Source of the DNA: Ignavibacteriales bacterium
GTDB taxonomy: Bacteria; Bacteroidota; Ignavibacteria; Ignavibacteriales; Melioribacteraceae
Length of the DNA: 5,662 nucleotides
Direction: 5' to 3'
NCBI GenBank assembly: GCA_007280825.1
Contig: QYQI01000087.1
Coordinates: 1-5,662, forward strand
Shown here piece after piece: positions 1-5,277 of this stretch (position 1 is the first letter of the stretch; each line of letters starts with the position of its first letter). The position numbers and the translations under genes were made by a program. The notes under the pieces are model-generated. The model saw only the letters and a program-made list of their open reading frames with translations, made no database searches and had not been told where the DNA came from.

Positions 1-1
1 A

Positions 2-2158
2 AAACACCAGCGGATGCTGGAAGATCTTTTGAAGATTTGCAAAAAGAATCTTCCTTCCGTTAATGAAGAGCTTATCAAAAAAGCTTTTCAGTTGAGCTAT
101 GAGTCGCACAAGAATGATTTCCGTGCATCGGGTGAACCGTATTTCAACCATCCGTACGAAGTGGCAATGATTGTTGCACGCGAAATCCCTCTTGATGATA
201 TTTCCGTTGTAAGCGCACTTCTTCACGATGTAGTTGAAGACAGCGATATTAGTCTGGAATTTATTTCAAAAGAATTTAGTAAAGAAGTTTCAGAGATCGT
301 TGACGGCGTTACTAAAATAGGCGGAGTGTTCAAAGGGCAGGAGATTACGCAAGCAGAAAATTACCGCAAGATGCTTCTTTCAATGGTAAAAGATGTGCGT
401 GTTATTCTTGTAAAATTTGCAGATCGTCTTCACAATATGCGCACGCTTGAGTTTGTCCATCCACAAAAGCAGAGAAGAATTGCAAAAGAAACTTTAGAAA
501 TTTACGCACCGTTCGCTCACCGTTTCGGTTTAGGAATTTTAAAATGGGAAATGGAAGACCTCTCGTTCAAGTATCTCAATAAAGAAGCTTATGACGACAT
601 TGCAAACAAAATAAAAAACACACGCAAAGAGAGAGAATCATTCATCTCGCGTTTCTCAAAACCGATTACTGAAAAACTAAGCGAATATCATATTAAATAT
701 GAACTTGGCGGAAGACCAAAACATCTCTACAGTGTTTACAGAAAAATGATAATTCAAAACCGGCCATTCGAAGATATATATGATCTTCTTGCTATCAGAA
801 TTATTTTGGAAAGCGATGATGCGAATGAGTGTTATTATGTTCTTGGAATTATTAATCAACTTTACAAACCAATTGCCGACCGGTTCAAAGATTTTATCTC
901 AATCCCGAAGAAAAATAATTATCAATCAATTCATACAACTGTAATCGGTCCTGATGGAAAATTAGTTGAAGTACAGATTAGAACACGGAAGATGCATGAA
1001 ATTGCCGAGCGCGGTGTTGCTGCTCATTGGAAATACAAAGAGAATAGGACAACCAACGATAAAGATCTTGAAGATTGGGTAAGCTGGATACGTGATATTT
1101 TTGAACATGTATCCAAGGATGAAGCAACAAAAGAAATCCTTGCAAGTTTTAAGCTGAATCTTTATCAAGATGAAATCTACATCTTTACTCCAAAAGGAGA
1201 TTTAAGAAGATTGCCAATAAATTCAACTCCGGTTGATTTTGCATTTGAAATCCACAGTAATGTTGGTTATAGATGCATCGGTGCAAAAGTAAACGGTAAA
1301 ATCGTTCCGCTTGATACAGTTATTCACAGCGGCGATCAAGTTGTGATCATTACTTCAAAAAATCAGCATCCGAATAAAAGCTGGTTGCAGTTCGTTCAAA
1401 CTCACAAAGCAAAGAATACCATCCGTAAATATTTAAACAAAGAAGAAGAGAAACTTCTTGATTACGGTAAAGAAATTTGGGATAAAAAGATCAAGAAATT
1501 AAAACTCTCTTTTACTTCGGATGATCTTTCCAAACTTGTACGTAAACTTAAGTTCGATAACAACCGGCAATTTTTTAGAGCGATTGCACAAGACAAATTA
1601 AATTTGGATGAGATACTGAATCCAAAAGTTGAAACGGATGAAAAAGAAAATGTAGAAGTTGAGTTTGATAAATTTGCTAACATTGCACGAAACACTGCAG
1701 GCGGAATTGTTGTTGATGGCGATGCAAAAGGTTTTGCTTACACTTATGCAAAATGCTGCAATCCGATTCCCGGTGATCAGGTGATCGGTTATGTAACGAT
1801 AGGAGAGGGAATTAAAATCCATCGTAAGGATTGCAAGAACTTGATAAATATGATCAAGACTAATGAAGAACGGTTAGTGCCGGTGAATTGGCCAAAATCA
1901 AATGGAGCTTTCTTTGTTGCCGGTCTTAGTATTAGAGGAGATGATGTTCCGGGAATTTTAAAGGACATTTCAAACAGTATTACTACTTATCAAAACACAA
2001 ATATTAAATCAGTAAATATCACAACGAACGATTCAATGTTTAAGGGAACGATCACGGTTTATGTAAAAGATTTGGAACATTTAACGAAACTAATCGAGCG
2101 GTTAAAAAAGAACCGTGGTATTTATACAGTTGAAAGATTTGACGCGGAGAATCAATAA
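2..2158 (+). CDS. rel: Bifunctional (p)ppGpp synthetase/hydrolase, RelA/SpoT family (5' end probably outside window)
   Basis: Makes and degrades the alarmone (p)ppGpp, controlling the stringent response in the cytoplasm. Residues are numbered from the ATG at 14. The HD hydrolase domain comes first, with H46, H71-D72, E75-D76, D137 and N141 in the family's metal and catalytic pattern. The synthetase domain follows, with GRPK at 233-236 and YQSIHT from Y303. Its R290-F-K-D293 is the RxKD signature of bifunctional Rel/SpoT enzymes rather than the ExDD of monofunctional RelA. Next are a TGS domain (about 386-445), a Cys/His region with C581-C582 and H603...C607, and a C-terminal ACT domain (about 636-712). 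All catalytic residues I can check are present, so both activities are expected. The frame is open to the left edge (K-H-Q-R before M) and the ATG at 14 has no clear Shine-Dalgarno, so the true start is probably a few codons upstream. The next gene, ruvX, follows closely. Confidence 0.96.
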   Translation, partial: KHQRMLEDLLKICKKNLPSVNEELIKKAFQLSYESHKNDFRASGEPYFNHPYEVAMIVAREIPLDDISVVSALLHDVVEDSDISLEFISKEFSKEVSEIVDGVTKIGGVFKGQEITQAENYRKMLLSMVKDVRVILVKFADRLHNMRTLEFVHPQKQRRIAKETLEIYAPFAHRFGLGILKWEMEDLSFKYLNKEAYDDIANKIKNTRKERESFISRFSKPITEKLSEYHIKYELGGRPKHLYSVYRKMIIQNRPFEDIYDLLAIRIILESDDANECYYVLGIINQLYKPIADRFKDFISIPKKNNYQSIHTTVIGPDGKLVEVQIRTRKMHEIAERGVAAHWKYKENRTTNDKDLEDWVSWIRDIFEHVSKDEATKEILASFKLNLYQDEIYIFTPKGDLRRLPINSTPVDFAFEIHSNVGYRCIGAKVNGKIVPLDTVIHSGDQVVIITSKNQHPNKSWLQFVQTHKAKNTIRKYLNKEEEKLLDYGKEIWDKKIKKLKLSFTSDDLSKLVRKLKFDNNRQFFRAIAQDKLNLDEILNPKVETDEKENVEVEFDKFANIARNTAGGIVVDGDAKGFAYTYAKCCNPIPGDQVIGYVTIGEGIKIHRKDCKNLINMIKTNEERLVPVNWPKSNGAFFVAGLSIRGDDVPGILKDISNSITTYQNTNIKSVNITTNDSMFKGTITVYVKDLEHLTKLIERLKKNRGIYTVERFDAENQ

Positions 2159-2171
2159 CAATGGAAAAATA

Positions 2172-2594
2172 TTGAACGAAGAACGAATACTTGCAATTGA
2201 TTTTGGTACTAAAAGAATCGGTCTTGCTGTTACTGATCCGCTTAATATTTTTGCTTACCCGTTAATAACACTTTCAAATGATTCGAAATTTATAGAGAAG
2301 TTAAAAAAAATTATTGAAGAATATCATATAGTAAAAATAATTTTGGGTTATCCGTTAAAAGAAAGTGGTGCCGAATCAACAAGTTCTCTTTCAGTATTAA
2401 AATTCAAAACAGAATTAGAAAATAAAATTGATTTAAAGATCGAATTGATTGATGAGCGGTATTCATCTTCAATCGCACGTGAAAGAATCATTCAATCAGT
2501 AGTTTCTAAAAAGAAGAGACGTGATAAATCGTTATTGGACAAAAATGCCGCCGCAGTGATCTTAGAGGACTACTTAAACACGATAAAAAAATAA
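2172..2594 (+). CDS. ruvX: Putative pre-16S rRNA nuclease / Holliday junction resolvase-like protein (YqgF/RuvX)
   Basis: RNase H-fold nuclease of the YqgF family, implicated in 16S rRNA 5'-end maturation; the resolvase name is older. From the TTG at 2172 the product is 140 residues, the usual family length. The opening ILAIDFGTKRIGLAVTD contains the first catalytic Asp (D10). ILGYPLKESGAES matches the family's GxPxxxxG stretch, LIDERYSS supplies the catalytic Glu, and the C-terminal LDKNAAAVILEDYL carries the last Asp and Ala-Ala motif. I chose TTG 2172 because the conserved N-terminus starts there, it lies 13 bases after the rel stop, and a GGA sits 6 bases upstream. The longer frame from GTG 2115 would overlap rel by 44 bases and add about 19 residues unlike the family. 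It is probably co-transcribed with rel; no terminator is visible after it. Confidence 0.93.
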   Translation: MNEERILAIDFGTKRIGLAVTDPLNIFAYPLITLSNDSKFIEKLKKIIEEYHIVKIILGYPLKESGAESTSSLSVLKFKTELENKIDLKIELIDERYSSSIARERIIQSVVSKKKRRDKSLLDKNAAAVILEDYLNTIKK

Positions 2595-2625
2595 GTGTAA
2601 AACTGGTTATAAAGTGATTAATAGA

Positions 2626-2654
2626 TTGACATTTTTAACATTATAAATTATTTT
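2626..2654 (+). promoter_or_regulatory. Candidate sigma70-type promoter for the BMC shell genes
   Basis: A perfect TTGACA (2626-2631) is followed, after a 17-base spacer, by TATTTT (2649-2654), four of six matches to TATAAT. The spacer is AT-rich and transcription would start near 2661, leaving a leader of about 25 bases before the first shell gene. The -10 also runs TATTTTGG, one step away from the Bacteroidetes-type TAnnTTTG. This is inferred from sequence pattern only. Read-through from rel-ruvX could also transcribe the shell genes. Confidence 0.5.
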
Positions 2655-2675
2655 GGATTAGTAATAAAACCAAAA

Positions 2676-2680
2676 GGGAG
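2676..2680 (+). promoter_or_regulatory. Shine-Dalgarno site of the first BMC gene
   Basis: GGGAG lies 7 bases before the ATG at 2688 and fixes that start. It is one of only two convincing ribosome binding sites in the window; the other precedes the S41 peptidase gene. Its strength suggests the first shell protein is made at a higher level than its neighbour. Confidence 0.7.
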
Positions 2681-2687
2681 CACATCT

Positions 2688-2969
2688 ATGACACTTGACG
2701 CACTCGGAATGATTGAAACCAAAGGTTTGGTCGGTGCAATCGAAGCTGCTGATGCTATGGTAAAAGCAGCAAAAGTAGAATTGATTGGAAAAGAAACTAT
2801 CGGCGGTGGTTATGTAACTGTTCTTGTTAGAGGTGATGTTGGAGCAGTTAAAGCAGCAACAGATGCTGGTGCAGCCGCAGCTCAGAGAGTTGGTGAGTTG
2901 GTTTCTGTCCATGTCATTCCACGTCCGCATGCCGATGTTGAATTGATTCTACCTAAACGCGCTAAATAA
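2688..2969 (+). CDS. Bacterial microcompartment hexameric shell protein (BMC-H, PduA/EutM-like)
   Basis: A single-domain BMC-H protein of 93 residues, the length of PduA, EutM and CcmK. Such proteins form hexamers that tile the facets of microcompartment shells, with a central pore for small metabolites. The start ALGMIETKGLVGAIEAADAM and the block DAGAAAAQRVGELVSVHVIPRP are classic BMC signatures. K26 and R79, the edge residues by which hexamers pack against each other in PduA, are both present, so it should form sheets. The pore loop is T37-I-G-G-G41, where PduA has K-I-G-S-G, giving a small Gly-lined pore. It has a good Shine-Dalgarno and its own promoter candidate. The flanking genes are housekeeping genes, and no cargo enzyme lies within the window, so the substrate cannot be told from here. 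A paralogue lies 6 bases downstream. Confidence 0.96.
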   Translation: MTLDALGMIETKGLVGAIEAADAMVKAAKVELIGKETIGGGYVTVLVRGDVGAVKAATDAGAAAAQRVGELVSVHVIPRPHADVELILPKRAK

Positions 2970-2975
2970 AAAAAT

Positions 2976-3674
2976 ATGCAATTTGCTTTAGGTCTTATTG
3001 AAACTAAGGGCTTGATCGGCGCTATAGAAGCCGCCGATGCTATGTTAAAAGCCGCTAATGTAAAATTAGTTAGTAAAGAAAAAATTACTGCCGCTTTGGT
3101 TACTGTAAAAATTATCGGCGAAACTGCAGCTGTAAAATCTGCTGTTGATGCCGGTGCAGCCGCAGCTCAAAGAGTTGGTCAATTAGTTTCTGCACATGTT
3201 ATTCCTCGTCCCGATGATCAAATCGAAGACCTTATTTATTATCCATCTCTAACTACCGGAATTCAAAGGGAAGAAATTGTTAAGAAAGAAAAACCGGTTA
3301 AAGACAAAACCTTTGATAAGGAAGTTGCAGAAGAAAGAGCCGAAGAGGAATCTCTCTTCGATGGAACTGAAAAAGAAGAGACTGAAACTGTACATCTTAA
3401 AAGAAGAGGTAGGCCTAGAAAAGAGAGATCAGAATCACAGACACCTTCACGTTTGGATTCACTCCGTAAGGAGGCACTAAAAGAAATCGGAAAAGTAGAA
3501 GGCGAGAAGCAATTAACTTCCGGAGAAATTCCATCTAATGAACAGCTTTCAGAATTGAATGTTCATGAGCTTCGTCATTTAGCAAGAAGCTTTGATAATT
3601 TTCCTATAAAAGGGAGACAAATCTCGAGAGCTAATAGATATGAACTGATCGTGCACTTTGAGAAGATTCGTTAA
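2976..3674 (+). CDS. BMC-H shell protein with charged linker, AT-hook-like motif and C-terminal SAP/Rho_N-like domain
   Basis: A 232-residue shell protein, more than twice the length of a plain BMC-H. Residues 1 to about 88 form a BMC domain (ALGLIETKGLIGAIEAADAM; DAGAAAAQRVGQLVSAHVIPRP), about 65% identical to the upstream paralogue by hand alignment (55 of 84 positions). The edge residues K25 and R78 are kept. The pore loop differs, K36-I-T-A-A40, and the RGDVG of the neighbour is replaced by IGETA. Residues about 95-140 are a highly charged, probably disordered linker. Residues 142-149 (KRRGRPRK) match an AT-hook, and about 188-232 form a small helical domain resembling SAP/Rho_N folds. 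I infer a shell subunit that can bind nucleic acid or tether a partner; no such function is proven. EutK, a known shell protein with a C-terminal helix-turn-helix domain, is a precedent. No Shine-Dalgarno is visible, so translation is probably coupled to the gene upstream. It is in the same frame as that gene and is followed by a strong terminator. Confidence 0.93.
   Translation: MQFALGLIETKGLIGAIEAADAMLKAANVKLVSKEKITAALVTVKIIGETAAVKSAVDAGAAAAQRVGQLVSAHVIPRPDDQIEDLIYYPSLTTGIQREEIVKKEKPVKDKTFDKEVAEERAEEESLFDGTEKEETETVHLKRRGRPRKERSESQTPSRLDSLRKEALKEIGKVEGEKQLTSGEIPSNEQLSELNVHELRHLARSFDNFPIKGRQISRANRYELIVHFEKIR
3399..3422 (+). other. AT-hook-like motif encoded within the second BMC gene (residues 142-149)
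   Basis: Encodes K-R-R-G-R-P-R-K, with the core R144-G-R-P147 flanked by basic residues, as in AT-hooks that bind the minor groove of AT-rich DNA. It sits between an acidic linker and a second linker rich in Lys and Glu. The motif is short, so a chance match in a basic linker is possible. Its position just before a second nucleic-acid-binding-like domain strengthens the call. Confidence 0.6.
3537..3671 (+). other. C-terminal SAP/Rho_N-like helix-extended-helix domain of the second BMC protein (residues 188-232)
   Basis: The pattern LSELNVHELRHLARSF, then IKGRQISRANRYELIVHF, fits the two-helix fold shared by SAP, HeH/LEM and Rho N-terminal domains: L-x-V-x-E-L-R-x-L-A, a turn with Gly, and a second helix ending in E-L-I. 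The exact family is uncertain by eye. Many such domains bind DNA or RNA, but some bind proteins. Confidence 0.55.
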
Positions 3675-3701
3675 ATCTCATTTACAAAATGATTAAAGAT
3701 T

Positions 3702-3726
3702 AATCCCGCTAAGCGGGATTTTTTTT
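3702..3726 (+). terminator. Rho-independent terminator after the BMC genes
   Basis: An 8-bp perfect stem, AATCCCGC (3702-3709) with GCGGGATT (3713-3720), has a TAA loop and runs into a T tract (eight Ts from 3719 to 3726). It lies 27 bases after the stop of the second shell gene. A weak TCATTT/AAATGA inverted repeat (3678-3692) precedes it. The terminator closes the shell cassette and separates it from the ybbR-tmk genes. Confidence 0.92.
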
Positions 3727-3736
3727 ATATTTAAGT

Positions 3737-4648
3737 ATGAAGAAAAAAGTTGTTACTATATCTTTAATAGCAATTTTCTCAATTGGGCTATGGATCTCAG
3801 TTGCTCTATCGGAAGTGTATATCACTACAGTTGAGATACCAGTTAGGTTTACAGACCTACCCAAAAATTATGCGGTTGGTTCAACTTCCGTGGATAATGT
3901 TTATCTGCAAGTAAAAGGAAAAGGATGGGAATTAGCTAAATTAAAACTTGTGGGAGATACTGAATTTAATATTTCCGTTCATAGGAGAACCAGTAAGTAT
4001 AGAAGTGATCTAAATAATTTTATTGATGCTAATCCATGGTTAGCATCATCATTTCAAGTTTTGGAAATTGCACCTGCGCAGATTGAATATGAAATTGAAA
4101 GGATCGGTTCGAAACGCGTACCGGTTGTTCAAAATTTGAAAATAGATTTTAAACCGGGTTTTGGTCCGGCATCCAAAATAAAAATTGAACCTGGAACTGT
4201 TGAAATCTCCGGTCCGGCAAACCTACTTCAAAAAATTGATGCAATAAAAACAGAATTCCGTGAGTTCACTGATATAAATGATAATGTAAAACTCGTTCTT
4301 CCATTAGATGTTCCGGATGGAATAACAATTCCAAAGACAGAATGTTCTATTGAATTCGAAGTACAGAAGATTGTTGATAAAACTTTTGAATCAATTTTGA
4401 TTGAGACCAGAAATGTTCCGCCTAATAAAGAACTAATTCTTTATCCGGCTAAAATAAATGTTGTTTTGCGCGGAGGCATAAATAAACTTGGCAGACTTAC
4501 TAACGACAGCATAAAAGTTTATGTTGATTTCTGGACTGCTCTGAAAGAAAACGGAAAAACAATAGAACCAATTATAGAATTTCCGCAATTTACAACTCTA
4601 ACAATAACACAACCTAAAAAACTAGAATACATAATTAAACAGTATTAA
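3737..4648 (+). CDS. YbbR-like domain protein, membrane-anchored
   Basis: A 303-residue protein with a short basic N-terminus (MKKK) and one hydrophobic segment at about residues 5-25, followed by a soluble part predicted to lie outside the cytoplasmic membrane. The rest consists of consecutive beta-rich YbbR-type repeats. The clearest unit begins near KRVPVVQNL and runs through FKPGFGPASKIKIEPGTVEISGPANLLQKI, which shows the family's x-P-V, G-[FY], x-x-x-P-x-x-V-x-[IV]-x-G-P pattern. A divergent repeat lies before it and another after it. In Firmicutes the YbbR protein CdaR regulates the c-di-AMP cyclase CdaA; no cyclase is in view here, so the role is unknown. The start lies only 10 bases after the terminator T tract and has no evident Shine-Dalgarno. 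The tmk gene follows after two bases, indicating one transcript. Confidence 0.85.
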   Translation: MKKKVVTISLIAIFSIGLWISVALSEVYITTVEIPVRFTDLPKNYAVGSTSVDNVYLQVKGKGWELAKLKLVGDTEFNISVHRRTSKYRSDLNNFIDANPWLASSFQVLEIAPAQIEYEIERIGSKRVPVVQNLKIDFKPGFGPASKIKIEPGTVEISGPANLLQKIDAIKTEFREFTDINDNVKLVLPLDVPDGITIPKTECSIEFEVQKIVDKTFESILIETRNVPPNKELILYPAKINVVLRGGINKLGRLTNDSIKVYVDFWTALKENGKTIEPIIEFPQFTTLTITQPKKLEYIIKQY

Positions 4649-4650
4649 AA

Positions 4651-5265
4651 ATGTTTATAACTTTTGAAGGGCTCGACTTTTGCGGTAAATCAACTCAAGT
4701 GCAGCTTCTTGAGAAATATCTAATTGATAAAGGCAGTAAAGTAAAAATTATTCGTGAACCAGGCGGGACGCCAATTTCCGAAAAGATCCGTGATATCCTT
4801 CTGGATAAAAAAAATTCGGTAATGTCTATAGAAACTGAACTGATATTATTTTCTGCAAGCAGATCTCAACTTGTTAATCAAGTTATACTCCCTGCATTAA
4901 AGGAAAATTATTACGTGATCTCCGACCGCTTCCATGATTCATCAATTGCATATCAAGCTTTTGGTAGAAGAATTAATCTTGAATTTGTAGAAGAGCTGCA
5001 GCAATTTGTCATCGGGAAAGCAGTCCCCGATCTAACATTCTTTTTGGATATTTCCATTGACGAAGTAATAAAAAGGAAATCTAAAGTAAAACAGATAGAG
5101 CTGGACCGTATAGAACTTTCCAAAATGGATTTTTATAAACGTGTACGGAACGGTTATCTATATCTTGCAGAAAAAGAAAAACGCTTCAAGATGATAAACG
5201 GCGAACTCCCTATAGAACAGATCCATAAAATTATTCTTGATGAAGTAAAGAAATTAGAGGATTAG
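4651..5265 (+). CDS. tmk: Thymidylate kinase (dTMP kinase)
   Basis: Phosphorylates dTMP to dTDP with ATP, an essential step in dTTP synthesis in the cytoplasm. The 204-residue length is normal. The P-loop is G7-L-D-F-C-G-K-S-T15. R35-E-P-G-G-T40 is the conserved dTMP-site segment, and D92-R-F94 followed by SSIAYQAFGR is the DR[YFH] motif with its thymine-contacting helix. The LID region (about 142-155) contains basic residues and ends in ELDRIE. The P-loop has no Arg and the LID is basic, as in bacterial type II (E. coli-like) enzymes. The Phe-Cys in the P-loop, where Gly-Ser is commoner, is unusual but leaves the catalytic Lys-Ser/Thr intact. The start is two bases after the YbbR-like gene, with no Shine-Dalgarno, suggesting translational coupling. 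Confidence 0.97.
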   Translation: MFITFEGLDFCGKSTQVQLLEKYLIDKGSKVKIIREPGGTPISEKIRDILLDKKNSVMSIETELILFSASRSQLVNQVILPALKENYYVISDRFHDSSIAYQAFGRRINLEFVEELQQFVIGKAVPDLTFFLDISIDEVIKRKSKVKQIELDRIELSKMDFYKRVRNGYLYLAEKEKRFKMINGELPIEQIHKIILDEVKKLED

Positions 5266-5271
5266 AAAGGA
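5265..5271 (+). promoter_or_regulatory. Shine-Dalgarno site of the S41 peptidase gene
   Basis: GAAAGGA overlaps the last base of the tmk stop codon and lies 6 bases before the ATG at 5278. It fixes the start of the peptidase gene. Confidence 0.65.
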
Positions 5272-5277
5272 AACGAT

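Noticed and set aside
677..1822. Several minus-strand open frames of 60-77 codons within rel
   Set aside because: All lie opposite conserved rel domains, show no family features and have no ribosome binding sites.
2115..2171. An upstream extension of ruvX from GTG 2115, overlapping the end of rel
   Set aside because: The added residues do not look like the family, whose conserved N-terminus begins just after TTG 2172, and the extended protein would be longer than usual.
2642..2647. TATAAA as the -10 box of the BMC promoter
   Set aside because: It is only 10 bases from the TTGACA, too close for sigma70; TATTTT at 2649 has the right 17-base spacing.
2658..2930. A 90-codon open frame on the minus strand opposite the first BMC gene
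   Set aside because: It is the antisense shadow of an unmistakable BMC-H gene, its Cys/Ser-rich product resembles no protein family, and it has no ribosome binding site.
2964..2981. Programmed frameshifting at the A7 run between the BMC genes
   Set aside because: The two genes are already in the same frame and the run lies after the stop codon, so frameshifting there would not join them.
3277..3480. A 67-codon plus-strand frame inside the second BMC gene
   Set aside because: The Lys/Arg/Leu-rich product is the frame-shifted reading of the charged linker; it lacks a start signal and any recognisable domain.
3678..3692. TCATTT/AAATGA inverted repeat as an operator or separate terminator
   Set aside because: It is short and AT-only apart from one G-C pair, has no T tract and lies just before a much stronger terminator; it is probably chance.
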